The translations under genes were made by a program, and so were the position numbers. Positions 44,155-56,219 of a DNA stretch of 64,000 nucleotides are shown in pieces (positions within the stretch are counted from its first letter, which is position 1; the number at the start of each line of letters is the position of its first letter). Location of the stretch: assembly GCA_037367405.1 (NCBI GenBank), contig JAZKJV010006949.1:62001-126000 (forward strand), read 5' to 3'. The notes below the pieces were generated by a model. The model saw only the letters and a list, made by a program, of their open reading frames with translations, was not told the DNA's origin and made no database searches. Origin of the DNA: Ottelia alismoides. Its lineage: Eukaryota; Streptophyta; Magnoliopsida; Alismatales; Hydrocharitaceae.

Positions 44155-44410
44155 AAACCCCAGATTCGAGAACCCGATTGGGAGGGATTTGGGGTTATTG
44201 TTCGACAGTAACCCTCACCCCCTCAAACCCATCGCGCGAACCCCTTGGAACTCGAGCTCTCCGCCTCTTTGTTCCCGAACCCCTCCACGTCGTCGCCCCC
44301 TCCTCCGCATCGCTGGAGACGAGGCAACAACTTCTCCGTCGCGCCTTCCTTGCCATCGACTCACAACTCCCTCTTCTCCACCTCCTTCCAACAGGAGGGT
44401 AGGAACTCGG
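44155..44410 (+). other. GC-rich, exon-like insert inside the subfamily C element
   Basis: The block is Pro/Ser-rich in all plus frames, has CG-rich codon-like composition, and is followed by a plausible splice donor (ggaGGGTAGGAACT). It is absent from copy 2 of the same subfamily. It could be a host 5' exon captured by the element. No protein is recognised, and no start codon stands out. Confidence 0.35.
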
Positions 44411-44681
44411 TTATTTTTTTTTTTGCTTTCAGATTTTTTATATTGTACTTCTACCTTGGTTGAATGCACCACCATTATTGTTTGCTAAGTTTCTCTACCT
44501 TATTTCCATAATGAAGAGACTTGTTACTTGTTAGGGTTTTTTAATAGTGAAAACTTGATATTCTTGCTGATGTGCATGTTAATTAGCTTATATAATGTTA
44601 GCTTTGTGTTTATTATGCTAAATGTGATACATCAAATTCATGTCAATAACTATAAGGTTAGCTAGTGAGAGTTTTTGTTTT

Positions 44682-44781
44682 AAAAATTGATTTATATATG
44701 ATTATATATAAGAGCGTATGTATTAAAAATTGATTTATATATGATTATATATAAGAGCGTATGTATTAAAAATTGATTTAT
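44682..44781 (+). repeat. 43-bp tandem repeat, 2.3 units
   Basis: The unit 'aaaaattgatttatatatga' plus 'ttatatataagagcgtatg' recurs at 44682, 44725 and 44768 with an exact 43-bp period and no mismatch in the two full units. It lies in the AT-rich core of the subfamily C element. Confidence 0.9.
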
Positions 44782-44921
44782 ATATTTAACATAATTTAAA
44801 AAATTCAAACAAACTAATGCCCGACTAAATCCTATTACTCTCTTGACTACAAATTAATCCTTAGTAAGTGACCCCTGCCGACCGAGTACTGACTATAGAC
44901 TTCTGCAACCTTGGTCATAGC

Positions 44922-46574
44922 ACGACATATCTAAATCAGAGGTCAAAGTAAAGAGCCTTGGAAAATGAGAGTATAAGGACCCATCGACACTCCAATTTTC
45001 AGCCCTAAATATGAAAGAACACCCACCACCCAAAACAAGACATTTTTTGGGTCGAATAAGAGGAAGAATAGTGCAAATGCCCTTCCAGAAAGCTGTAGGA
45101 AAATGCCTACCACGATAAAGAAGAGAAAGTTATGAGGGAATGTCATATTTTTTTTATCAATTTATAGGGAAGATTCTCACCATCCCCCAAATGCGAGCAA
45201 CCCACTTCATTAAAGGGGCCTTGTTCATCATGTCTACCTTTAGGACCATAACATGCCATCAGATGTTGGTTATATCATTGAGTTCCAACCAACTAAAGAG
45301 ACCCCTCGCTTCTCCTCCTCTCCTCTCGGGCCACTTAAAAATATCTCATCATGATTGCATCAAGATGGGATGAACACCAACTAAAAGAAGCTTCGAGGAA
45401 GTAAAGAAGACCGAATCGTCGAGAGGATTGCCTTTAATAGTATTTTACAACCATCACATGAAAGAATAAATGCCTGCTAACACATTAGCATATCTCTAGG
45501 TTCTCAATCAACAATAGCCAATTTATCTCATTAAGTCGATGTGACGCCAAGGTAGCCCCATATGAGGGGCAAACTCCCACTACGTGTAGCAAACATTAAG
45601 CCACAATTCACAATCTCACGCTCATATAGTCCAAACGAGACAAAAATAAATTTGGATCGATTACTATATAGGATCGACAACTTCCCAAAGTATCAAGCAT
45701 GTGGTTATACCTTACCCCCGCCCATACCGTCCTCAATGAAGCAATAGTATATTCAGCGGTCGTAGCACCAAGATAGAAATATCATTCATCATGAATCTTG
45801 TACTAACGACTCTCTGAACAACCAACCCCATAAAAATAAATAGGGCATCTATTGCAAAAAAGTTACTTAAAAAGATCTATGACAAGAACAAGAAGAGGCA
45901 CTCTTGGACAACCCTGTCGATCTCCACATTGAGGTTGGAAGAAACCTTCTTTCAGATGACGATTCACCCGAATTCAAATGAAGCCATAGTAATGCATCGC
46001 TTTATCTAGGCTATCCAAAGATCAGGGAAACCCCTCTTCACAAGTGAGGCCCAGAGAAAATACCAATCGACAAAGGTATATGCCTTTGAGAAATCAACGT
46101 TCCAAAGCATATCTTACGTCTTTTTATGCTTTAAATCAACCACGATCTTAGTTGCCATCATAAGACTGACCATCACTTGCTTTCCAAGAATGCATGCGGT
46201 CTGCAACAAGAGATAATGTCATCTTAGAACCAAACTCAATATATTAGCTAGCACCTTTTCTGTGATAAGATATAGATCGTTATAAAGAGAAATGGACCTG
46301 AAGTTGTCCACTATCCACCTTCTTAGAGGGATTCTTTTACGGTAAAAAGAATGTCCTTTGGTGACATGAATAAACCCATGTTTCTAACCGTAAAGTAAAA
46401 AAATGCGGCTCATAACACCGCCTCGAACCATATCCCCTTGAAGAAAAATATTGAAAAACCATTCGAGCTAGGAGAGATGTTAGCATTTAATTTCATAACC
46501 TTCATCTTAACCTCATCCACTCCAAAATTCCGGATCACAGATTTCACGTCCATGCTGTAACCAAGAGGCAATAG
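44922..46574 (-). pseudogene. L1 ORF2 remnant (RT region)
   Basis: On the minus strand at 46030-46120 the translation reads NVDFSKAYTFVDWYFLWASL then KRGFPDLWIA, the core of L1 RT. Fragments before and after it (CITMASFEF) follow the RT order, with several stops and lost bases. The N-terminal RT part extends to about 46560, where the second subfamily C element begins. Confidence 0.75.
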
Positions 46575-47102
46575 CAAGCTTGTAAAAGTCGGCCGACTAG
46601 GCTGAGTAGTCGACCCGACTAGTCGAGTGGGGGGGGGGGTGGCCGACTCGACTAGGCCTAGTCGACCATTAGTCGGTCAGCCTGACTGGTCGGCCGACTA
46701 ATCGGTCAACTTTTACATCAAGGTTTTATATTTTTTTTAGTTTTTTTACTTTTTTTAAAAGCGAACTTATTCTAAAATACTTCATGTTATATTTAAAATC
46801 AATTATTTCTTTTGTTTCATTATGATTGTATAGAAAATGTCCTAATCTATGTTAATATATAAGCAAACTTATTCAAATATGCAATAATGTTATATTTGAA
46901 GTCAATTACTTCTTTTTATTTCATTATGAAAGTATAAAAAATGTACAAATCTATGTATAAAAATGATTTATATATTTAAAATAATTAAAAAATTCAAAGC
47001 CGACTAATGGTCGACTAAATCCGATTAGTCACCCGACTGCCGATTAATCCTTAGTCAGTGACCCCGCCGACCGAGTACCGACTACCGCTTTCTGCAACCT
47101 TG
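46575..47102. mobile_element. hAT-like palindrome-array element, subfamily C, copy 2
   Basis: Ends are CAAGCTTGTAAAAGTCGG and, inward, CAAGGTTGCAGAAAGCGG. Both ends are packed with 'ggccgactag', 'gtcgacccgactagtcgag' and 'gtcggccgactaatcgg'. The middle is AT-rich. The flanking 8-mers (ggcaatag and ggcggcaa) match poorly, so the target duplication is not proven. It is 528 bp. Confidence 0.8.
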
Positions 47103-47589
47103 GGCGGCAAGCCAGCTTCGCCTGCTTTATTTGATTCATTTGCAATGTATCATGCTGGCAGTGGCAACTATGGAACATCCAAATAGCAATCCTTTGTTTT
47201 TTGTTGTTAGTTTTACATTGCTCCATGTTGATCTCATTATTGGTTGCACGTTAATTAATCTTAACTCCAACACATTCTATACCATGTCTTGCATAAAATG
47301 CATCTGTGTTGACTATTAGGTTCATGCATTTAATGCCTTTTCAATAGTAACCGTGATTTGCATCTTTTAAGACCTGGATCATTTTAGATTATACATATCC
47401 AAAACTGTAATTAGTGCAGTTAGAAGTTCCATGATTGTTAAGGAGGGAGATACCCGTCACCATTTTTTATTAGAAAAAGGATACCATGCCCATGAGGAGC
47501 CCACCCAATAAACTTCATATTAACAAATTATTGTATATCAATTACAAGGACTAGGAATCCCGTAGAACCTCAATGTGTTCTATAACATG
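47103..47589. other. unassigned stretch
   Basis: No gene, RNA or clear repeat. It probably belongs to the decayed L1 debris on either side. Confidence 0.4.
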
Positions 47590-48370
47590 CTCAACATATA
47601 ACTTTCACCATGAAAGATTACCCCATTTCTGACCAACAACATGGCTTATCGAATGGACGCAACTGAAGTTCTGATAGAGTCCATCCCGACCCTGTGCTAA
47701 TGCACAGGATCCCAAAAGGTGGAGGCGCAACTCGACTAAATCTTGTCGAGATGTGCCATCTCCCACAACTCCTTCGATGTGCGATGTAAGAAGAACATGT
47801 GATCCATGTCTTCAAGCATCTCCATGCATCTTTAGAAAGACCCCTCTACACCTTGAAGGTTTTGATTACATGAGCTTTGTCATCAATTGCTCACGCCACA
47901 TCAACCATAAGAACACAATAACTCGCATATGGTTCTTCTACCTCAAGATACTCCGTCAATGAGAATAATGTCTGGATAAAAAACCGTGGTTGCATGCTTA
48001 GGAGTAGGTGTGACAGGGGTTTCAAAACTAGTTTCCTTGTTTGTGGTTTGGGCGGGACGAGTATGTCTAACACTATTTCTTCACATAGCATTATGTCATG
48101 GCGATTTGGGGGGATGCGGGGATCTCATAGATCAACGGGAGTGGATGTGAGGTGTTTTTGGGTGAACGGGGTAGATCGGGTATATGAAGGTAACTTGACA
48201 TGAACTATCCACCTGAAGCCCTTTATACCATTTGAAGCAAGTGAAACTCAAAGGTCTTCAGATTTGGGAAATTGTGGAAAATGTGGTGCATAGTGCGAAG
48301 TACCTCCATGCATCATGAACACAATTGCATGTGTATGATGTTGTAAAGAGAGAGTAGTGGGCATGTTCAA
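47590..48370 (-). pseudogene. L1 C-terminal remnant
   Basis: On the minus strand around 47740-47830 a frame gives DHMFFLHRTSKELWEMAHLD, the pattern following the CxxC part of the L1 zf-RVT domain. The rest, to 48370, is heavily decayed. The long subfamily A element follows immediately; L1 endonuclease-like sequence lies beyond it at 49873-50660. Confidence 0.55.
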
Positions 48371-48378
48371 GGCACTAC

Positions 48379-49639
48379 CAAGGTAGGAAATATCGTTATC
48401 GATATTGTATCAATCTGCTCGGAAAAGGATATATTGGGATATATTGAATATATCAGTGGAAATGTCAGAAATGTTTCAAAAAGCCATTTTTACCATTTTT
48501 TTCAGAAATTAAGATCATCCACGATATTAAAACAACAAATAACCTACAAATACACACTTATATCACACATATCGATCATTTATACCCCATATATCGCACA
48601 TATTTGTCATATCGAACATATCACTGTTAATGTTGATTACTGACTTATAGATATTGGAAATGGAACTCATCCAAGTTCTTATAACGTTAAATAACTTACA
48701 AATATACATTTAGACCGCACATATCTATTATCTATGACCCTTACATCGCATATATCAGTCATATTGAACATATTGTTGTTAATATTGATTGGTGGTGATT
48801 AACAAACATTAGAATTGGAAATTTGGAATCAAAGTAACTAAGTTAACCACACTTAGAACACATATTTTATTCATGCAAGACAATGAATGGCATTGAGATA
48901 AGTCATTTGATTCAAAAAACGTACATAGTGATTAATGAGGTAATGTTTGTTTGGTATAAATATTTTTCTCTTCACTAAAACAAATAAAAATGTAAATTAA
49001 TGCATATTGTAAAAGAGATTACGTAGTTATAGCGCATCGCCCCCTGCCCTGTCGTCTTTCACAGCGCATCGCGGACTCAATGAACTCGCAGTAGTTTTTC
49101 CATGTCATGTACGAGTACATGGCCTTGTAATCCATTACATACTACATGTATTGATGATCATCGATGCCTACGAGTATCTCGAGACGGGGATAAATTACAG
49201 ATCATACATGGGACATAAAACACAAAAATAAATTACAGATCTAATATTTAATTCACAGAATTAATTACTAATTTTTAGTTAATATAAAACACTATAAAAT
49301 CTTGTTTTCTAGGTCTAAAACATGAGATCCGAGTTTATTCTTTCATAACTAAACTTAAGTTCAGAATACAACTCAAAAACCCCAAATTTGGTCCCCTATA
49401 TCTCACTAAATACTTTAAATCTTACAAAAAAAATCAAGAATATGCATATTACAAGACATGGGTCTCGCTGCCCGGTTAACGAGCCTGAGGGGGGAGGTTA
49501 AAGGGGAGCAGGTGCGCTCTCCTTGCGGGGGTGCGGGGGCAGTGTCCCCGATTTGAAACAAAATATATAATTCACGTTGTGTTTTAATACTAGTAGTAGC
49601 AAAATAAGTAGTGAAATCAAACTTACAAGGTAATATCAT

Positions 49640-49698
<59 letters not shown>

Positions 49699-49864
49699 TA
49701 TCGGTGAAATATCGATCGATATCGGAGAATTTTTATACAAAAATCAATCATTTTTAGCGATACTGACGAGATGTGGGTACCGATATTCACACACACACAC
49801 ACACACATATATATTATATCCTTTTCCAGGATATCACCGATATACCACAATATTGCCAACCTTG
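48379..49864. mobile_element. hAT-like palindrome-array element, subfamily A, copy 3 (long form)
   Basis: A 1,486-bp element with ends CAAGGTAGGAAATATCG and, inward, CAAGGTTGGCAATATTG. The 8-bp duplication ggcactac is exact (48371-48378, 49865-49872). Ends carry CGATATTG, ATATATCG, ATATCGGTGA-type words; the interior holds degenerate 'catatcgatcatttat' repeats (48560-48770). Near the right end there is an AT/GA/CA microsatellite run at 49640-49806. No transposase frame is seen. The subfamily's copies 1 and 2 are only about 220 bp. Confidence 0.9.
49640..49806. repeat. compound microsatellite (TA)n-(GA)n and (CA)n
   Basis: A TA run at about 49641-49671 passes directly into a GA run to 49699; a CA run lies at about 49788-49806. 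All are inside the long subfamily A element. Confidence 0.95.
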
Positions 49865-49872
49865 GGCACTAC

Positions 49873-50660
49873 ATGCATATGTGATTTGGTTTTTCTCTTT
49901 TAAATAAATTGTGAATGATATTCCACACTCGATGATCTTCTGTTAGCAACCTTAACAAAGGGAATTCCATGACAGGTGCATAAATGATTTATCATAGTCA
50001 TCTTCTTGAAGAAGCAACCAAATTACAGAAACGATAAAATAGTTACTCTCTAAATGTTGAAAATAGGACAAAGGAGCTATCCGAATTCCGACAAATAAAT
50101 TAGGCACCTATCTTCTCACATTTATACAATCAAAACTTTGATGAGTATATGAAGAATGGACCAATATTCAAAAAGAGATGGGGATCATTAGAAACTCATG
50201 TAATCTAGGAAGATTGGTGGCTCAAGTGTGGAGTGGGATCTCCGGTAGCTGGACTCTTATTTTAACATCGAAAGCTCATATGGTCTGACCATACTGCTCT
50301 AGAATCTATGCCTTGATGACTTCTTGAGCCATCTAGGTTTGATAGAAGGATGTAAACTTTGTCTAGGAAGTTGGCTCATGAGAGTGGATGATCAAATCTT
50401 TTCTACTGCCTTGAATACACATCCGGACCTGTGATTGCCTCCCATCCGAATAGAGCCTATTCTGATTCCTGACTGCCACATCATGAGGAAGTTGAAGTCA
50501 CCATGCAAGGTCTAAGTCTTGATTTGAACATTAAGATATCAAGGTCTTCAGAAGTCATTGAACGGTGAATGCTGATGCGAGTTGCCTTATTTTCAATTTC
50601 GACCATGAAGACATCAGATCATCTTATTTTTAAATGTTTAGGAGACTTGTATTCCCTGGA
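49873..50660 (-). pseudogene. L1 endonuclease remnant
   Basis: On the minus strand, around 50300-50520, frames give WQSGIRIGSIRMGGNHRSG then FKAVEKI, with the order expected for the middle of an L1 endonuclease (G-D-F-N followed by a host-site loop). Many stops. Orientation and position suggest it is the 5' part of the L1 whose C-terminus is at 47590-48370; the RT between them would be deleted. Confidence 0.45.
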
Positions 50661-51054
50661 TTGTCATTTTTCGTGGTAGAATTTCTGAACTTTCATGAGG
50701 AAGGGTAGAAATCTCAAGATTATTATAACACGTGAACGTTGAGTAGAGGAAAGCCAACTTGTTTGTAATGACCTGTGAAGCCAACTTGTTTGTAATGACC
50801 TGTGCAATTTGGAAGTAGAGAAATGGTACATGCTTTGGGATTGCATGGCCTTCTTACGAAAATGTAGTACATTCTAGCAGAAACATGTGAACCACCTGGG
50901 TGGCTACAAAGATGGGGAGAAATAATAATGGGTGATTGTGTTTTACAAGTATATTAATCATCTCCTTTTTTACGGAAGGAATGGTTTTATATTTTTGATT
51001 AAATGGATGGCCACTAACCTTTTGTTATCCATCTTTTAGTTTCTCAATAAAATA
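50661..51054. other. unassigned stretch with a perfect 27-bp duplication
   Basis: No gene seen. At 50751-50777 and 50778-50804 the sequence 'aagccaacttgtttgtaatg' plus 'acctgtg' is repeated back to back with no mismatch. Confidence 0.8.
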
Positions 51055-51837
51055 AATAAATTCATCATTGAACCTATGATTCATTAAAGTATCAAGTGTT
51101 ACAAAGCATGCCATCTTGCACCGCACAAACAGGAACATACACACATTTTAATCAAGGTCTTTAACACAACGGACAACATTCTGAACATAGTATCTCTCTT
51201 TCTTGAACACCATAGCATTGCTTTTGTTCCTAATGCTCGCAAAATGACCATGGGTGGACTTTTATATTGCTCCTTTATGGAGCTGTGACCCCGTTTGTCT
51301 ACCTCATATTGTAAAACTTTTTTTAATAAGTGGAATCCACACAACCTATCTCCATCACTCTCCATACCAAAGAAGCTAGTTGACTTAGAAAAAACGGTCA
51401 ATCTACATTGTCATCATCATTCCGACAAAGTGGTTAAGTCTTGTCAAATCAGCGCCTCACCTATATGAGCACCTTTGTAATTATCCTCCTTTAAAACAAC
51501 TAAGCATGCAATTTAACCCTCTGGGGGCCCTTGCATTCCATATAACACGACAACCTAAGCCAAAATTCAAGTTCTTGATCGTAGAATGCTCCCAAAGCAT
51601 TAGATGGCCCATGAATTGTAAGCTCATCCTCTCTCTATGCCTTTGTCTCCACAGTCTGTCAACATGACTTCCTCTAGCAACTTTATTAATGACATAAACT
51701 CTTCCTCCCTTAGGTTTGACAAGTAGGATGCAGATTGCGGTAAACAACAATCATTACAATAATGCACAGTAAGAGTCTCCCTATTCATTGCAAGTGCAAC
51801 AAACAATCTAGTAAAGATCTTCGTAAGGACCGTATCC
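51055..51837 (-). pseudogene. L1 C-terminal fragment, tandem copy 1
   Basis: On the minus strand the piece starts with LTVHYCNDCCLPQSASYLSN (about 51780-51720) and ends with a zf-RVT-like CRNDDDNVD near 51410. It is matched by 51895-52712 in the same orientation, including 'caagtgcaa', 'atgacataaactcttc', 'ttgatcgtagaatgct' and 'gaccatgggtggactt'. It is a decayed L1 3' portion. Confidence 0.6.
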
Positions 51838-51889
51838 TAGTAAGTAGCATGACCGACCGAATAATGAACTATAGACTTTTGCAACCTTG
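51838..51889. mobile_element. terminal remnant of a subfamily C element
   Basis: Only the right end survives: 'gaccgaccgaataatgaact' followed by 'tagacttttgcaaccttg', which matches the right ends of the elements at 44005 and 46575. It lies exactly at the junction of the two L1 tandem copies. Confidence 0.7.
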
Positions 51890-51894
51890 AACCT

Positions 51895-52712
51895 TTATCT
51901 AAAAAGATATAAATTCATCATTGAGCCTTTTTTAAAAGCCAAATGATGACTACGAAGGTGAATAGCCACGTATGATTCCTTTAAAAAGTACAAGGGTTAC
52001 ATAGCATGTCCTCTTGCCCAAACATGAACAAGAACATACCCACACTAATGCTCTTAACACAATGGACATGATTCTTAACATAGCATCTCTCTTTCATGAA
52101 CATCATAGCATTCCTTTGGTTCCTAAATTCCTAATGCTCACAAATTGACCGTGGGTGGACTTCTATCTTGCTGCTTTATGGAGCTGTGAACTTGTTCATC
52201 TACCTCACGTTGTAAAACTTTTCTGAATAATTAGTGGTATCCACATAATCTATTCTACAGAAAAGTGGGCAATCCACTTTGTCATCATCATTCCTACAAG
52301 GTGGGCAAGTCTTGTCAAATCAATGCCTTACCTATATGTGAGCGCCTTTATTATTAACCTCCTTCAAATAACCAAGCATGCAATCTAACCTTCGGGTGTA
52401 CCCTTGCCTTTTGTATTAAATGACAACTTAAGCCAAAATTCAAGTCCTTGATCGTAGAATGCTTCCTTAACAAGTCATATACTGACGAACTACAAACTCA
52501 CCCTCTCTCTATGAGCACGTGTTCACAATGTCCGTCAATATCAATTCCTCTAGCAACATGATTAATGACATAAACTCTTCATTTCTTAGGTATGACAAGT
52601 AGGATGTAGATTGCATTGGCCAAAAATCTTTACAATAATGTACGATAACAACCTCCTTATTCGTTGCAAGTGCAATCGTTTTAGTAAAGATCTTTACAAT
52701 GACCATATTCCT
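51895..52712 (-). pseudogene. L1 C-terminal fragment, tandem copy 2
   Basis: A diverged paralogue of 51055-51837, minus strand. It has small insertions and deletions, and stops in all frames. The shared order of blocks shows tandem duplication rather than two separate LINE insertions. Confidence 0.6.
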
Positions 52713-53455
52713 AGACAAGTTATCGGGCTAAAATATGAACTTCCCGTCATCTCATAACCTTTCTTGTGTAAAGGACACACTACCGCTACGTACCGTATGC
52801 ATCAAACCTATCAAAAAATGGAGGCCCTCTTAGGGGTTGGCATCCTCTCCTTCATGGACATATATTTACCATAACATGCCTTTAATACCCTGTTGCACAA
52901 ATCAGCACTTCTACTCAGGATCTTTAATTCCTACATAATCATGAGGCCAAAACTACTTGTCTCCTTCGATTGACGCACATAATCACATTTTACCAAACAC
53001 AGGACACACCCCTCCTCTTTGACAGTTTTCAAAGGAACCTTCTCACCGCCATCCAATCGCTTCTCCTTTTTATTGACGTCTAGGGTCATATACGTATATA
53101 ATGTTGGTACATAGGAGATGATCGAGCTTCACAACACCCGATGGTCATCCTTAGAGAAAAATCTAGACTTTCAACAAGGATGCTTTCTTTTCTCCCGTTG
53201 TAGTCTCGATCCTTATTCAACCATCATACATATCGAGCTTAAATGTTGTAGATTAAGATAAACCAATAGTAATTGCATACAATTTGTCGCCAACACCTCC
53301 CTATAACTATTTGCCTCTTCATCCCACGCGTCGAAACTCGGAAGCTATAAAGGAGGTCCTTTTATTATCAATCCTCAATCTTGTAGTTGAAGCTTCCCGA
53401 AAGATGTGCATTGAAGTCTTCACTCAGTGTGCTTATCGAATCAGATTTTATTTAT
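52713..53455. other. unassigned stretch
   Basis: No gene or element could be named. On the minus strand a broken frame near 52930-53090 gives LDVNKKEKRLDGGEKVPL, of unknown origin. Probably decayed transposon sequence. Confidence 0.35.
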
Positions 53456-53537
53456 TGTCAATTAGGGTCAAGTTAATTTTATTTACTGCCAGTTGAGTTC
53501 ATTGCTATTTTATTTAAATAAGGAGTTCACCTGTGAT

Positions 53538-54453
53538 CAGTGTTCAGAAAGTCGGCCTATGTGCGGCCACATATGCATAGGCGGACCCCCTACCGCACCG
53601 AGTATGCTATACTCGGTCAATATGCGGGTCTCGGGGTATACTCGGTCGAGTAAACCGCATATGTAATAGAGGTTACTATTTGCTTCTCCACCATCTTCTT
53701 GACTTCCACATGGGTTGCTTCTCCATCTTTTTCTCCTATGCCAAGGTTTGTTGATTGATTTATTTAGCTCTAAATCTCTCTATTTTTTAAATTTATCATC
53801 AACAAATCTCTATTTTTTAGATTCTCCAACTATAACTCTAGCTTCTACATTATCTCATAACTGCATGAATATCGAATAAATTACATGTGTATCTTAGATC
53901 TTTTTAGGATAAAATGAATATAGATGCTAGATTTGCATAGAATTTTTAACTACACAGAACAAATTACATATATTTAATTTAAATGGTTGATTTTTTTTAA
54001 TATTTGACTTTGAGTATACAAATACACCATTTACTAAAATATGAAGGTTCATGGTTGTATTTACTAACAATGTTACACTTCAAAAAAAGGTTTCCTTCCA
54101 ATTCAGACGAGGATATCAACATTTTTTTCTTTCTTCAATCAATTTACAATATTTTTTACTTTCTTCACTGTTAACTTAATATTTTTGTCTCTTGGAAATG
54201 GATGACCTTTAAAAATGCTTTGGTTGATATCACATTGTACAATAAAGACTTCACTTCATATTTCTTCCATGTTATATTTTTTAAACATAAATATCTAATG
54301 TTTGAAATTATTATTATATTTTTAATTATTTTTAATTAAAATAATAGAAACCGCATAATCCGCATATACTTCCGCATATACTTCCGCCTACCCGCTTACT
54401 CGCTCTAGACCTCCTGACCAAACGAATACCACATACCGACTTTCTGAACCTTG
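53538..54453. mobile_element. hAT-like palindrome-array element, subfamily D, copy 1
   Basis: Ends are CAGTGTTCAGAAAGTCGG and, inward, CAAGGTTCAGAAAGTCGG. The 8-bp duplication cctgtgat is exact (53530-53537, 54454-54461). Subterminal words include 'gcggccacatatgcat', 'gagtatactcggtcgag' and 'ccgcatatacttccgc'. The 600-bp core is AT-rich. It lies in the 5' LTR of a non-autonomous retrotransposon, whose intact 3' LTR shows the empty site at about 55905. Confidence 0.95.
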
Positions 54454-54774
54454 CCTGTGATCTCCAGATCGATTAGTTAGTCGATGATAGATATTTAAAG
54501 TCCAAATAAGGTATGTGACGATTTGATTTTATTCCTCTTTATATTTTTTATAATCTCACCCTCCTATATAAAGGGGATGGCTACCCATTTTTTTAATAAG
54601 TCGAGGTTATAATTAAAATTTGGAGTTTCTCCAATTATCTCCCTTCTCTCCTTCCCCACGCATTTTCGCACTTCTCCAAAACCCCCGTGCAACTGGTGTG
54701 TCTTCTCTTTCCAGTCCCTTTAAATTTCTCTCCACTAAAATCTTCCACCGTTTGAAATTTCTATATGGCTCAAT

Positions 54775-54792
54775 TGGCATCAGAGCATGACC
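54775..54792 (+). other. primer binding site
   Basis: TGGCATCAGAGCATGACC follows the LTR end. It differs by one base (C for T) from the usual TGGTATCAGAGC. Confidence 0.7.
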
Positions 54793-56219
54793 TCCAGCTC
54801 ATTTTACGATCTGGCGATCTATCAAGGTATTCGAGGAGTTATCGATAAAAAATTCATTCGAAGGATTGTACATGGTGTAGTAAGGTTAGAGAAGCACTAT
54901 CCAACATCCTCCATGGATGAGCAGATATGCAAGGACAATGAGAGGAAGATATCACTAAAATTGTTGCTCAGATAAGGGCCATGGCGATGCTGCCTGTCTC
55001 CGAAACTGCTGTCTAGAACAGTCTCGTTAGTGCATCACTCACACAAGGTGAGTTTGAAGGCCTCAATGGAAAAGAAATTGAAGAAAATATTCCATACACA
55101 TGTGTCTAGCACCTTTCAGATCTGCCGCTGTCGGTGGAATTGACTTCGCCACCCCCTTTGGCCACCCGATGTGCTAACTCATCCAACGTCCATACCCCTA
55201 CCCTTCATGATTCTACCGTTGTAATCCACCCCACTGATCGCTGCCTCATCGCCTCTGCCTACCACAAACTTGCACCTCCAACCCCAGCCCCCACCACACA
55301 TTAACCGCGCCATCCACGCCAAATTCGAAGTTGAAGCACCCTATGTGATTTTGACCAACACCTACTCCCATTTTTTCATTCATTGTTGGAGAAATAAAGA
55401 AATACGGACCCTACCAAGAGTTGAGGATCTATCCCCGACCCTAAAATACATGGTAAAAGTTTTCTTTTGGGAAAAAATTAGAAGCAACTCATCTCTTCAA
55501 AAGCACTTTATCAAAAGGTGAAACTTTGGAGAAGCATGTGGGTGAGAGTTTTTTCTAATTGCATGGGTAGAAATTTTGCAACAACCCTCTGTGGAAAGAA
55601 ATTATAAATGTAACATTGAAAAGAAGCGAAATTGGGAAGATCGAATCAACGATTTCTGACGGAAATTTCCATTACCAGAATCAGAGATCTCGCATTTCAT
55701 TAGATGAAATTTTTAAAGCGACAGAGAGCTGATGTAGTATGGACCAGAGAATTAGGGTAAAATTAGGATGCATGCCCGTCCGATTTTGTCCAATTAGAAT
55801 TTCATGTTCGATTAATTAGAGTTTAATTAAATTAGGGTCTAGTTAATTTTATTTTCTGCTATTTGAGTCCATTGCAATTTTATTTACATAAGGAGATCAT
55901 ATATGATCTCCAAATCGATTAAATCGGTTAGATATATTTAGAGTCCAAATATGATATGTCAGGATTTGATTTTATTCATCTTTCTATTTGTAAATTGTAA
56001 TCTCACTTGTCTTGTACAAAAGGGACGATATTCCATTATTTTAATTAGTTGAAGTTATAATTAAAATTTTGGAGTTTCTCCAATTACCTCCCTCTTCTGT
56101 CCTTCCCCGCACATCTCCATGCTTCGTTTCTAACCTCCCGTAATAGTTGTGTCTTCTCTTCCCCGGCCCTCAATCTCTCCACCAAAATCTTCCACCGTTC
56201 GAATTTTCTTTCTGCATCA

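Larger units (their letters stand above)
44005..44913. mobile_element. hAT-like palindrome-array element, subfamily C, copy 1
   Basis: Ends are CACTGTTGTAAAAGTC and, inward, CAAGGTTGCAGAAGTC. Flanking 8-mers atcataga and gtcatagc match at 6 of 8. Subterminal DNA holds GTCGACTAGTCGG-type words: 'cgactagtcgag', 'ctagtcggcc' and 'gccgaccgag'. At 909 bp it is longer than copy 2 because of a GC-rich insert (44155-44410) and extra AT-rich DNA with a 43-bp tandem repeat. It shares the AT-rich core 'ttatatatttaa.ataatt' with copy 2. Confidence 0.8.
53456..56219 (+). mobile_element. non-autonomous LTR retrotransposon, MITE in its 5' LTR
   Basis: The LTRs are about 53456-54772 (including a 916-bp MITE) and about 55826-56219; without the MITE each is about 390 bp and they match through 'agttaattttattt', 'gagtc.attgc.attttattta', 'ggagtttctccaatta' and 'aaaatcttccaccgtt'. 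A primer site TGGCATCAGAGC follows the 5' LTR at 54775. The interior (about 1 kb) has no intact Gag or Pol. Left LTR borders are approximate. Confidence 0.75.

Noticed and set aside
49620..49860. Short minus-strand frame rich in Ser/Leu and Ile/Tyr
   Set aside because: It is a translation of AT, GA and CA microsatellites.
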